Of a stretch of DNA of 42,303 nucleotides, positions 1-8,411 are shown piece after piece. The stretch is taken from NCBI GenBank assembly GCA_001970955.1, contig MPUH01000636.1, positions 1-42,303 of the forward strand, read 5' to 3'. Positions within the stretch are counted from its first letter, which is position 1, and every line of letters starts with the position of its first letter. This DNA is from Stentor coeruleus. Taxonomy: Eukaryota; Ciliophora; Heterotrichea; Heterotrichida; Stentoridae. The position numbers and the translations under genes are program-made. The notes under the pieces are model-generated. The model was given only the letters and a program-made list of their open reading frames with translations, made no database searches and was not told the origin of the DNA.

Positions 1-365
1 AATGAGTTTAAAGATTTTATAGTTGCGTAGTTTATAAGAGGCTTTTTGGCTTTGATGTTGGATTTCGAGTTTATTTGGGATTTAATTTTACTAATATAAG
101 GAGTGGTTTTAAGTGTTGAGTCTGACTTGGAGTTAACTAAAGCTTTGGATACTGTTGAGATTTTAGGCACTTGCTGCACTTCTTTCATTTTTTCAAAGTT
201 CGCTTTCATTTTGAGATTTTCCATCTTCATTTTCCTAACGTTTACTTTTACAGGTAAGCTTGAAGTACTTGCACTGCCATCAATAGTGCCTTTTAAAGAA
301 TCTAGGCTTACAGTGAAATGAGGAATGCTGGAGGTCGGACTAGAAAGAGTTCTTGGACTATCCAT
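1..365 (-). CDS. Partial basic Ser/Lys-rich protein of unknown function (N-terminal 121 residues)
   Basis: An open frame on the minus strand starts at an ATG at 365-363 and runs off the left edge without a stop. The protein begins MDSPRTLSSPTSS and is rich in Ser, Lys and Asn. It has a short charged helix-like stretch (KMKMENLKMKANFEKMKE) and no hydrophobic segment. The plus-strand frame over the same DNA begins at GTG and looks like its shadow. The 121 visible residues match no family I recognise. The composition resembles the small cytoskeletal or linker-type proteins elsewhere in this window, but that is only an impression. The C-terminus lies outside the window. Confidence 0.55.
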   Translation of the reverse strand, partial: MDSPRTLSSPTSSIPHFTVSLDSLKGTIDGSASTSSLPVKVNVRKMKMENLKMKANFEKMKEVQQVPKISTVSKALVNSKSDSTLKTTPYISKIKSQINSKSNIKAKKPLINYATIKSLNS

Positions 366-1031
366 TTTTTATTTATTTCATTGTCTTAGCCATTTAATAC
401 TTGAAATAGTTTTAAATTTTTATAGCATAAAAAGTAGATTAAGAAGACTTGAAAGTGGCTTTATTGGTTAGCTAATGGAATGGTTTTCTGAGGGAAGAGA
501 AATTTTAATTAGACTAAGTACTAAGGATTGTGGTAAGGTGTTTGTGATTGTATTGAAAATAATTAAATAATGTATAGGATTGCATATTAAGAAGTTGCAT
601 TTTTGAATGGGTATATACATTTTTTCAGCATTTATTTAAATATAAAATATAAATAAATCTAAACTGAATATGATAAATAGATTAGGTTGAATACTTTCTA
701 TATAATTCATATATTTTTTAAACATAATGAATTTCTAAAACTAGTTGTTGATAATTTTAAACATTATTTAGCATGTTTAACCCTCTCATTGTGTTTTTTT
801 GTTGATAGTTGTAATGATAGAAGTGTTATACATATTAACTTAGAATTCTAGGTAAAGCATTTTTAATTAAGAAATGTAGGTATTTAATGAATCTATATAA
901 TGCTGATTTAAAACATATAATAGCAAAAAAATCCAACTAAGTTTCTATTTGATGCAATGCATTTAATAAAAATCATATTCAATGCAAAAAAATCAAAAAA
1001 AGCTAAAGTCTAAAATTCTCGAACCTAGAAA
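366..1031. other. AT-rich spacer between divergent genes, no feature seen
   Basis: This 666-bp stretch separates the minus-strand partial gene from the plus-strand profilin gene, so it should hold both promoters. It is AT-rich with stops in all frames. I see no tRNA-like cloverleaf, tandem repeat or strong inverted repeat. An in-frame TAG at 1026-1028 lies just before the profilin ATG and fixes that start unless a 5' mini-exon exists. Confidence 0.5.
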
Positions 1032-1451
1032 ATGGTGGAAGGTTTAGCAAGACTTGGGGATGAGCTCACAAAAATGAACGAATGGGCAAAAGCAGTAATT
1101 TTTGATCATGAAGGCAGGGTCATAGCAAGCAAGGGTTTCAACGTAGATACAAAAGAACTCACACCTTATATCCACTGCTTGGAATCAAGAGATGTGACAA
1201 TCGGGAGTGGCTTTGTTTTAAATAAGCAGCACTTTGATGTGCATAGATTTCACCCTCCACTTGTTTATGGACGTAGAGGTGGCCCTGATGAAGGTGAAGG
1301 AATAGCAATTTGTCAAGCATTGAGAGATGGGTCTCCTGTTTTTGGACTTATAACATATGAGTTGCCAATACTTAGTGCTCGTGCTGTCCCTCAGCTTATT
1401 GACTTCTGCAGAAAACATATTGGAACTGTAGAAATCCCAGCACCTAATTAG
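1032..1451 (+). CDS. PFN: Profilin (actin-monomer-binding protein)
   Basis: The 139-residue protein has the length and order of a profilin. It has an N-terminal amphipathic helix with Trp18 (NEWAKAVIFDHEGRVIAS), a central GFVLN strand followed by a charged HFDVHRF hairpin and a YGRRGG turn, and a C-terminal helix QLIDFCRKHIG. Profilins bind G-actin, promote nucleotide exchange and feed formins; many also bind polyproline and PIP2 at the membrane. The N-terminus is shorter than in animal profilins. The start is the first ATG after an in-frame TAG, and the stop is TAG. The call rests on the pattern of conserved positions, because ciliate profilins are very divergent. Another small roadblock/profilin-fold protein is the main alternative. 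Confidence 0.75.
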   Translation: MVEGLARLGDELTKMNEWAKAVIFDHEGRVIASKGFNVDTKELTPYIHCLESRDVTIGSGFVLNKQHFDVHRFHPPLVYGRRGGPDEGEGIAICQALRDGSPVFGLITYELPILSARAVPQLIDFCRKHIGTVEIPAPN

Positions 1452-2232
1452 AAATATCTTAATTTTAGCTATAAAGTTACTTGATTTAGTTGTGCTTATG
1501 ATTTTAATAGGTTTAACTGTATAGTTTTTATAGGTAAAGTTTTTAGTTGATAAGGGATTTTGATTATGGAATTTGTGAGAAATACTTTGAAAGTTAGGGT
1601 AAGGAAGATTTGAAGAAAATAGGTTTATGATTAGGAATCAAGGCTGCTGGCTAAAGTTTTTAGTATTGGGGGAAATGAAGATGATTGAAATTGCAAATAA
1701 AGTAATAGGCTTTCTTGAGTTTTATTTAGAATAATAGCTTGGTATAATAAATAAGATTTGATTTGTGGAAAATTGTTTGCGTAACAAACATAAATTATTA
1801 TATGTTCATTATGCACAAATTTATAGATATTGAAAATCAATAAAAAATTATAATCAGGACTTAAACCCTCAAAGTAATTTGAATGCTGTTTCATTACTAT
1901 AAATTCCCAAAACCTAAGAAACTGCTAAAACCCCATAAAATAACTCAAAAATTAATTATAAACAATTTTGCCCTTATAATGATATATATTTTTTTGTAAA
2001 ATATACTTGATTATTTAAGCACACATTTCACAATAAATAATCCAAAACTTCTAAGAATTTTTATAACTAAATGTCTACTTATATATAAAATTAACTATAT
2101 TCATTTTGACTCTTTACTCATATATTTTACTCATTAAACTTTTGTTTGATTTAAAAATACAATTTCTTATTATCAATCTCATATATAAACCTAATTCAAA
2201 AACTTGACAATATCTTTTAATTACTTAATTCA
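1452..2232. other. AT-rich spacer between convergent genes
   Basis: A 781-bp stretch lies between the 3' ends of profilin and the minus-strand coiled-coil gene, so no promoter is required here. An 87-codon minus-strand ATG frame at 1631-1894 exists, but it is hydrophobic only because the DNA is AT-rich and it resembles no family. I see no RNA gene or repeat. The length is notable in such a compact region. Confidence 0.4.
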
Positions 2233-2739
2233 TTATAAACCACCCAAGTTCCTAGTATTTTCCCTACTAGTGATAGTTATATTTTTTTTAAGTATCATAT
2301 TTTCTTTCTGTAACTGCTGAATTAATTCATCATTAGTTCGCATTTTATTCAAGCTATTAGCAATCTGCATTTCCCTAACCACTGATTTGAGTTCATCAAG
2401 TTCTTTTCTAAGCTGGAGAACTTCTTGTAATAAAGATGCATTTTCACCTAATAGTGTTTCTTGAAAAGAAATAGGAGATTCTGTTTGAATTGCTGCTGTT
2501 CTACTGATAGATTGGCTTTTTGTAGAGTTTAGTTCAGTATTAGGAAATATGCAAGTATCGTATGACTCATTTTTAGATACTTTGTTTACAAGATAGCTAT
2601 TTAGAGGAGAACTCCATCCAAAACGTGAAAAAGAGTCTAGTTTCAACCTTGTAGCTGGTAAATTAGGCTGACTTCTAGCTTTGACCAAGCTAGTAGACTT
2701 AAGTGTCCTCTGTGTTTCAAAATCAATTTTTCTCTTCAT
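2233..2739 (-). CDS. Small coiled-coil protein of unknown function
   Basis: This 168-residue protein begins MKRKIDFETQRTLKS and has a Ser/Asn-rich, probably disordered first half. Residues about 95-155 form a heptad-like coiled coil (LLQEVLQLRKELDELKSVVR, then LIQQLQKENMILKKN). There is no membrane segment or catalytic motif. I do not recognise the family. Short proteins of this design are common cytoskeletal or basal-body components in ciliates, but nothing here proves that. The gene is divergent from the NDUFA8-like gene with only 29 bp between the two ATGs. The stop is TAA. Confidence 0.65.
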   Translation of the reverse strand: MKRKIDFETQRTLKSTSLVKARSQPNLPATRLKLDSFSRFGWSSPLNSYLVNKVSKNESYDTCIFPNTELNSTKSQSISRTAAIQTESPISFQETLLGENASLLQEVLQLRKELDELKSVVREMQIANSLNKMRTNDELIQQLQKENMILKKNITITSRENTRNLGGL

Positions 2740-2768
2740 CTTAGAAAAAGATTATTCAAGTAATAATT
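2740..2768. promoter_or_regulatory. 29-bp bidirectional intergenic region
   Basis: The minus-strand ATG (2739-2737) and plus-strand ATG (2769-2771) face away from each other with only 29 bp between them. All 5' UTR and core promoter sequence for both genes must lie within these 29 bp or inside the opposite coding region. The spacer is A/T-rich with no TATA box that I would trust. Confidence 0.5.
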
Positions 2769-3134
2769 ATGGCACAGGAGCCTTGGAACTTTTTAGCAAA
2801 CCCTCCTATCGAAGGAGCTTATTCTAAAGAAGAAGTTTACAGGGAACTTATCCATTCGGCCAAAGCTTATTTTGTATGTTATGGCCCAGCTTTGGCACTG
2901 AGCAAATGCAGAGAAAAGCCAAATGGTAAAACTGTACATCCTGAAGACTGTGTAGGACATGCACATAGCGTGTTTAATTGCTATCAACAAGTTAGAAAAG
3001 TCCCGGAAAAGTGTCAAGAAGTATTCAGTAAAGTTGAAAATTGTTTGACAAACCATGGAAAATGCGAAGACTTCATGAAAGACTACGTAAGATGCGAACA
3101 CCCAGCTTACAAGGTTTTTGAATCTTACCATTAA
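2769..3134 (+). CDS. NDUFA8: NDUFA8-like complex I accessory subunit (double CHCH, four CX9C motifs)
   Basis: The 121-residue protein has exactly four CX9C motifs: Cys37/47, Cys61/71, Cys82/92 and Cys99/109. That gives two twin-CX9C (CHCH) modules. This arrangement is characteristic of NDUFA8/PGIV, an intermembrane-space accessory subunit of respiratory complex I imported by the MIA40 disulfide relay. The length is slightly below that of animal NDUFA8. There is no cleavable presequence, as expected for MIA40 substrates. The ATG at 2769 is the first in frame and the stop is TAA. Another multi-CX9C assembly factor remains possible, but four evenly built motifs favour the NDUFA8 family. Confidence 0.75.
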   Translation: MAQEPWNFLANPPIEGAYSKEEVYRELIHSAKAYFVCYGPALALSKCREKPNGKTVHPEDCVGHAHSVFNCYQQVRKVPEKCQEVFSKVENCLTNHGKCEDFMKDYVRCEHPAYKVFESYH

Positions 3135-3235
3135 GATTATAATTTTACCAGAATTCTCTTTAATAATATATAAAAATAACATTCTCTTAATAGTTATAAT
3201 AAAATCAAAAACATCAATTTACATAAAAGCCTTAT

Positions 3236-4018
3236 CTAATAATATCCTAAGAAAAATATTATAGCGATTTGTAGTATGCCAACCACATAAAGAAATGATT
3301 GCTTTGTCACATCCACGCTTTCTACTTCATAAGCAAAACTATTGTGTGCAGTATATCTCTTAAAACTCTTACTCTATATATTATATACCAGAAAAATAGC
3401 AAAGCATACTGAGAAATACAAGAAAACTGGCCAATAGATTGCTCCTCCCAGCAAAATACTACAAAAAGCTATAGCCACACAAGGAACAAACTTATACCCG
3501 CAGTAAGCTATAAGTTCCAATATAGACGGCATCAAGCATTGTAAAAAATAAAGGCCTCCATATACAATCAAAAGCTCAAAACACAAGAAAATTATTGATG
3601 AACTCGCCGTAATTCCTAAAATCTGTGGTGAAAAATTCCCTGAAAAGCCCGATTTAAGTCCTGATAATAAGATAAATGTTATGAAGGACATTAAAGGGAT
3701 GTAAAGGTCAGGAGCGTGTTGATTGTATTTTGGAGAGCCTGGAAGACCATCAGTATTGAGCTCTTGTTGCCATTCTCCTCTGAAAATATAGGGCACAGTA
3801 ATCAGCTGGAGTTTTTTTATCACATATGTGTTTGTCACATCAAAGTACACGTGTAAACTTGACCAAAAGTTGCTAAACCAAGACCCGGCAAATGCTTTTG
3901 TGGCATTTAGGCCATATTGGGTCATTGGGTTATCTAAAGATATCATCTTGACACCAGCAAAAGTTGGTAAGCTTTCTTGGCTGAGATGGGCGAATGGGCT
4001 AGTCTGGATTTTGGCCAT
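3236..4018 (-). CDS. YIF1: YIF1 family ER-Golgi membrane protein, two exons
   Basis: Exon 1 is 4018-3389 and exon 2 is 3373-3236, joined across a 15-nt intron; the spliced protein has 255 residues. The cytosolic N-terminus is followed by the YIF1 signature region YVIKKLQLITVPYIF, then HAPDLYIPLMSFITFILLSG, and a chain of hydrophobic helices. YIF1 works with YIP1 family partners in ER-Golgi vesicle transport. Without splicing, the frame ends in the intron's own TAG, just after VCFAIFL. Splicing adds 45 residues: a polar linker (SKSFKRYTAHN) and a final TM helix (LYVVGILQIAIIFFLGYY), which restores the expected C-terminal topology. The true stop is TAG at 3238-3236. Confidence 0.85.
3374..3388 (-). 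other. 15-nt spliceosomal intron in YIF1
   Basis: On the minus strand the intron reads GTATATAATATATAG, with GT at 3388-3387 and AG at 3375-3374. It falls between codons (phase 0) and carries an in-frame TAG, so retention would truncate the protein before its last TM helix. Introns of 15-16 nt are a known hallmark of Stentor. Family architecture across the junction supports splicing. Confidence 0.85.
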
Positions 4019-4069
4019 TAATGTTTATAAGACTCTTAGAATATTTTAATAATGCATGAGAGGATTAGG

Positions 4070-4285
4070 TTAGGCTTTACCATTATATTTAGCAAAGGAT
4101 GATGTAGGAGATGGGAGGAGTGGATTTGGGTTTGGGGGAGGTGTAGATTTACTTTTTGAATGAATGCCTATGCAAAAGAATGTTAGGAGAGATAATATAA
4201 AAATTGGTTTAGCAATTAGGTTGGAGTATGATGAAACCCCAAGCATAATTCTAACTTCTAAGCCATCTATTAATAACACAATCAT
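4070..4285 (-). CDS. Doubtful 71-residue ORF with one hydrophobic segment and a Pro-rich tail
   Basis: An ATG at 4285 opens a 71-codon frame ending in TAA. Residues about 24-40 (LIAKPIFILSLLTFFCIGI) could be a signal anchor, followed by a Ser/Lys stretch and a proline-rich tail (PPPNPNPLLPSPTSS). It sits between the divergent YIF1 and WD40-channel starts, 43 bp from the latter, so it may simply be promoter DNA that happens to be open. No family is recognised. Confidence 0.25.
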   Translation of the reverse strand: MIVLLIDGLEVRIMLGVSSYSNLIAKPIFILSLLTFFCIGIHSKSKSTPPPNPNPLLPSPTSSFAKYNGKA

Positions 4286-4328
4286 AGCCTAGACTTCTAA
4301 CTAAAGCAGTCCATAACCCTTTAGTTTA

Positions 4329-7300
4329 ATGGTGGTTAATAATAATAGTATGGAAGGCGAAAAAGGCTCAGAAAACGTGCCGCTTCTATCCGACCCAGTA
4401 CTCCATCCTTTAAGTCATCTCGAGTACCATGCAACTTCAGCTTCAGAAAAAAAAGATTTTGCAGAACTCATATCCCATTTTAGAGCATACAAGCCTCAAT
4501 ACATCAGCACACCTTTCAAAGGTACCTGTCTCCAAATCACAAAAGACAAAAAAAAATTCGTTTTTGGGTCTCGTGAAGGCCGTCTAGCAATCTGCAACAT
4601 TGATACTCAAGAGCTCGTCCTAGACAAAAACTTAGATGAAGGCTCAATATGGACTATTGATGTTACAAGTGACAGCAAGTCAGTATTTTCTGGTGGTCAA
4701 GGGGGCAAAATTAAAAGATTTAATCTAGAATCCCTAGCTGAAGAAAAAGTATATGAAGGCCATACAAATGAAGTCAATTGTGTTATGCTGACAAAAGATG
4801 ATAAGTTTTTGTTTAGTTGTAGTGATGATACATCAGTATGGAAATGGAATGCAGAAGATGGTAATGGTAGACCTCTTTATCAGCATAATGATAAGGTTTA
4901 TAACTTAGATGTTAGCCATGATTGCAATTATGTAGGGTCTTGTGGTGCTGATGGCAGTGTGATTGTTTATAGTTTACTAGAAAACCAGGCTTATTTTAAT
5001 GAGAAAGTGGAAGGTTCAGAGATGTGGTGTGTGAGGATTTCTCGAAACAACACTTATTTAATATCAGGAGACGCACAAGCAGTGATTCATGTGTGGGATT
5101 TCGCTGAGAGAAGGCTTTTAAGGCAGCTAAAGGGGCATTTAAACAGAGTCCGCTGCATAGAAATCGCTAGCAATGAGAAATTCCTAGTGTCTGGAGGTAT
5201 TGATAACCTAATAAAAGTCTGGGACTTAAACACTTGGAGAGACGAAGAAACTATCTATGGACATACAGATTGGGTCAAAGGTATTATCATATCTGAAGAT
5301 CTAACGAAAATCCACACTTTAAGTGACGACTGCAGAATTATGACTTCAAAACTCCCGAAATTCGACAACCACCTGAACTCTAAAACTGAGCACCCACTTC
5401 TTAAACTGAAACAAAACCATAAAGAACGCCTTGTTTATGGCATTACAGGCAATGATATATATATTTGCAAGAATGGCAAAACCTTCGAAAAACTCGCAAG
5501 TATTAATAAACATATCCTAGAGTGGGGTGTGACGCAATTTGGTAATCAACTTCTTATGCTGTTAAAACAAGATAAATCTACTGAAACCAAAGTTTCGGTA
5601 CTTGATTTATATGGTCAGCGTAAGGGCAAATCTATCACTTTAAATACAAGTTCTGTTATAAATTCAGCAGCTGTTTCAGAAGATGGAAAATATTTGATAA
5701 CAGGAGAAGCTTTTAGGATAAGTGTTTGGGAAAAAGATACTGGGAAGAATGTCCATACTTTTAGGTCGCATAATAACGATGTGACAGCTTTGGAACTGAA
5801 AAATGAGCATTTGTTTGCAGGGGACAAGACTGGAGTTGTTAAATACTACCATCTTGGCGAACCTTTTGCGGAAATTAGTGAGTTCAGTAATGAGGATCAG
5901 ACAGAAATAACGCATTTAAAGATATGCAGAGATTTAAAAATCATGTTTTCAGCAACAAAAAGCAATATATTGCATGTGTGGTCAATTGAAACTAAATCTG
6001 AAGTCACTAGCGTCTCTCTTGCTGGTCCAGTTGCCAGCATATACGTGACATCAGATAATAAGCATTTCTTCATAGCTTACAACAATATATTAGAATCTTG
6101 GAGTATGGAGGATTTCACAAAGTGCAACAGTCTTTATCTAAACGAAAACATCTTAGATTTTACATTTTCTCATGATGAAAAAGACCTTTTTATCAGTATG
6201 GAAAGCTATATTAAGCTTGAGAATAATCCTTTGACGACGAATGAGTTATCTTTGTATGGAGACAATACCAAAAAGCATCTGTTCCAATCATATGTGACAA
6301 AAATTATTTGTGGCGAAGTGCCAAAATTTGATGCTAGTATGGATAATTGGCTTATTGAGCCCTTCCATATTAATAATTTGCACTTGTATGCGTATTTTAA
6401 TCTTCATAAGCATCTGTTTAAGAGCTTAAAAGCTGGGGCAGCCTTTTTCCCTAGCAGAAATGGATATACTCCATTATCAATCAGTATCGATAAAAAATTC
6501 ACTGAGTGCATTGATGGTATTTTTGAAAATATAAGGTCAAGAGCAGAGAAGCATCCATTAGCTTATTTCCATATTTCTGCCTCATTACCAGCTTTGAATA
6601 GGTCTAGTTATCCAAAACTCCATCAGATTTATGATTCTGCTTTCGCTAGGTTAAATACCCCAAATCTGCCGAAATTCTGTGCTGACAGCGTAGATTTGCC
6701 AATAATAAAGCAATCTTCAGAAATGTTTTTAACCAAAGAAAAGTTCATGAAAGCTGAAGAATATAAAACAGAAGAGGTGGCAATTGAATTTATGCAAAGC
6801 TATGTCTTGCTCAATACAGCCCTAGGATCTACTGATAGCCTTGAATTCATGAAGAGTCTTATCGAATGCAAAAACAGCGAAGTTTATAGTACAAGCTTAA
6901 TAAAATTGATATTAGACCAGAAATGGAAGTCAATCAAATGGGTATTTATTTCTGAGACAATATTATATCTAGTATATCTGATAACTATTTGCTATTATAG
7001 TTGGGGTGGGAAAACCAAGGACGAAGATAAGGATATATTGTTTATTCCATTTACCGTAAATATCATTCTATTTCTCAATGAAATTGTCCAAATGTTCTAT
7101 TCAGGGTTCTTGTATTTTAAGAGCTTTTGGAACTATGTTGATATTTTACGCTTTCTGATTTTCACTATTTACTTTATCATTGAGTATTGCTACTCAGAAA
7201 TTAATAGTGAGTATTTCATGATTATTGCTGTAGTTTTGTCTTTAGTTAGAGGGTTGAGCTATTTCAGAATTCATTCAACTACTAGATGGGTTGTTAATCT

Positions 7301-7853
7301 CATATTTGAAGTCTTTTATCAGCTTTGGTCTTTAATTCTCGTTGCTGCTTATTCAATTTTTGCTCTTGGAGTTATATACAAAACTATCCTCTTAGACCCA
7401 TCAGCGAAAGTTATCGACACAACTGCTGATGACTTCAAACTTCAATGGATTATGTTTTTGTTTGTGCTCATAATCAATCCTATTATAATGCTTAACCTCT
7501 TCATTTCTATAATTGGTGACGCATTCGAAAAATCCCAAGATGAAAAAGCTTTGAAAGACGGTATGGAACTAGCTGAGATGATCTATGAAGGAGAGCTTCT
7601 GTTTTTCTGGAACAGAGGGGATTTTAATAGCAAATTCATCCATGTAGTTCGTGAAGAACATGTAGAAATCCAAGCTCAAAACACTGCTGGGTCAAGGATT
7701 AAGCGTATAGCAGACAATATTGTGGCTCTTAATGAAATTGCAAATGCTAACAAAACAGAAATTGAAGGACTCAAAAGCCATGTGGAAAGCAAAATAGGAG
7801 AAATAATGGCTCAAGCTGATGGAATACTTAATTCCGTGAAGACAAGAGAGTAG
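4329..7853 (+). CDS. WD40-repeat protein fused to a six-TM ion-channel-like domain
   Basis: The 1174-residue protein has three parts. Residues about 60-640 are WD40 repeats, probably two propellers, with clear blades such as VWDFAERRLLRQLKGHLNRV and KVWDLNTWRDEETIYGHTDW. Residues about 680-760 contain an ankyrin-like patch (NGYTPLSISIDKKFTECIDG). Residues about 871-1066 hold six hydrophobic helices like the TRP/polycystin ion-transport domain. S6 reads INPIIMLNLFISIIGDAF and is followed by a charged, partly coiled C-terminus. The S5-S6 link is only about 17 residues (1023-1039) with no recognisable selectivity filter, so conduction is unproven. WD40 modules may anchor or gate the membrane part. 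M1 is used, but M8 is also possible. Stop TAG. Confidence 0.8.
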   Translation: MVVNNNSMEGEKGSENVPLLSDPVLHPLSHLEYHATSASEKKDFAELISHFRAYKPQYISTPFKGTCLQITKDKKKFVFGSREGRLAICNIDTQELVLDKNLDEGSIWTIDVTSDSKSVFSGGQGGKIKRFNLESLAEEKVYEGHTNEVNCVMLTKDDKFLFSCSDDTSVWKWNAEDGNGRPLYQHNDKVYNLDVSHDCNYVGSCGADGSVIVYSLLENQAYFNEKVEGSEMWCVRISRNNTYLISGDAQAVIHVWDFAERRLLRQLKGHLNRVRCIEIASNEKFLVSGGIDNLIKVWDLNTWRDEETIYGHTDWVKGIIISEDLTKIHTLSDDCRIMTSKLPKFDNHLNSKTEHPLLKLKQNHKERLVYGITGNDIYICKNGKTFEKLASINKHILEWGVTQFGNQLLMLLKQDKSTETKVSVLDLYGQRKGKSITLNTSSVINSAAVSEDGKYLITGEAFRISVWEKDTGKNVHTFRSHNNDVTALELKNEHLFAGDKTGVVKYYHLGEPFAEISEFSNEDQTEITHLKICRDLKIMFSATKSNILHVWSIETKSEVTSVSLAGPVASIYVTSDNKHFFIAYNNILESWSMEDFTKCNSLYLNENILDFTFSHDEKDLFISMESYIKLENNPLTTNELSLYGDNTKKHLFQSYVTKIICGEVPKFDASMDNWLIEPFHINNLHLYAYFNLHKHLFKSLKAGAAFFPSRNGYTPLSISIDKKFTECIDGIFENIRSRAEKHPLAYFHISASLPALNRSSYPKLHQIYDSAFARLNTPNLPKFCADSVDLPIIKQSSEMFLTKEKFMKAEEYKTEEVAIEFMQSYVLLNTALGSTDSLEFMKSLIECKNSEVYSTSLIKLILDQKWKSIKWVFISETILYLVYLITICYYSWGGKTKDEDKDILFIPFTVNIILFLNEIVQMFYSGFLYFKSFWNYVDILRFLIFTIYFIIEYCYSEINSEYFMIIAVVLSLVRGLSYFRIHSTTRWVVNLIFEVFYQLWSLILVAAYSIFALGVIYKTILLDPSAKVIDTTADDFKLQWIMFLFVLIINPIIMLNLFISIIGDAFEKSQDEKALKDGMELAEMIYEGELLFFWNRGDFNSKFIHVVREEHVEIQAQNTAGSRIKRIADNIVALNEIANANKTEIEGLKSHVESKIGEIMAQADGILNSVKTRE

Positions 7854-7959
7854 AAGTAGTAATATCAGTAAAGAATTAGGCTAGTTATTGGATTTTTAGT
7901 TTCTTATAATACCTTTTTCGATAAAGTGAGGAATTTGATAAGACTTTACTAAGAGGTAA

Positions 7960-8104
7960 TTTATTAAAGTATTCTCTCAAAAGCACATAAAAGCAAAATG
8001 TTTTCAGAGTTGATAAAAAAACANTGATAAGTCCAGATAGTTTATTAAAGTATTCTCTCAAAAGCACATAAAAGCAAAATGTTTTCAGAGTTGATAAAAA
8101 AACA
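7960..8104. repeat. Duplicated block around N8024 (probable unmerged assembly overlap)
   Basis: A 64-bp block at 7960-8023 is repeated identically at 8041-8104. Between them lie the single N (8024) and 16 bases that resemble the upstream flank with small indels. The pattern fits two contig ends from slightly different sequence copies placed end to end with one N. It is probably not a biological tandem repeat. Confidence 0.75.
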
Positions 8105-8157
8105 AGAGCTGCTAGAAAACTTTTCATCAATATACCCAAAGTTCAAAGTGAATCTTA

Positions 8158-8207
8158 GATTAGATTAATAAATCGTCACCCGATTAGGGACCAAGTTCCT
8201 TTTTTGT
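8158..8207 (-). mobile_element. Short 50-bp mobile-like element, copy 1, with 16-bp target-site duplication
   Basis: The 50-bp core is flanked on both sides by the identical 16-mer TTCAAAGTGAATCTTA (8142-8157 and 8208-8223). The same core occurs in inverse orientation at 35874-35927 with one internal base difference (CACCC here, CCCCC there) but a completely different flanking duplication. Read on the minus strand, it starts ACAAAAAAGGAACTTGG and ends in a short TAATC-type tandem tail, as seen at 3' ends of some non-LTR retroposons and SINEs. There is no coding capacity and no terminal inverted repeat. The family is unknown to me. The copy lies about 205 bp upstream of the ACBP ATG. Confidence 0.7.
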
Positions 8208-8411
8208 TTCAAAGTGAATCTTAAAGGGTTTGCAAATACACTTGAGATTTTTTCAGAATCAGAAAGAAGGTAAATAACTAAGTCTTAAAAAATTGTAAGC
8301 CTGAAGGGACAAAGTTTTTTATCATTGTCATTATCCAAATAACTACAAATCAGTACTAGTTCTGATATAAGGTATTCCATGTGTATATTGCCTAAAGAAT
8401 TTGTAATATTA

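Larger units (their letters stand above)
7854..8411. other. Spacer with a single-N assembly join and a 50-bp mobile-like element
   Basis: The stretch between the WD40-channel stop and the ACBP start carries two unusual things described separately: the duplicated block around N8024 and the short element at 8158-8207 with its 16-bp flanking duplication. An apparent 84-codon minus frame at 7885-8139 crosses the N, encodes the same peptide twice and is rejected. The rest is AT-rich with no gene seen. Confidence 0.6.

Noticed and set aside
103-321. 72-codon plus-strand frame
   Set aside because: It starts with GTG and is antisense to a longer minus-strand ATG frame (1-365) that runs off the window edge and has a more protein-like composition.
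1005-1040. TTCGA-containing T-arm-like sequence on the minus strand
   Set aside because: The flanking bases do not form a 5-bp T stem and no acceptor or anticodon arm can be built. No tRNA was supported anywhere in the window.
1631-1894. 87-codon minus-strand ATG frame
   Set aside because: Hydrophobic composition follows from AT-rich DNA, there is no domain or periodic pattern, and it lies in a convergent spacer.
4329-4349. Possible mini-intron at the WD40-channel start (GTGG...ATAG)
   Set aside because: The GT-AG spacings available are 14 or 17 nt, not the 15-16 nt expected, and the frame is open without splicing.
7885-8139. 84-codon minus frame crossing an N
   Set aside because: It encodes the same peptide twice because of the assembly join at 8024 and has no recognisable domain.
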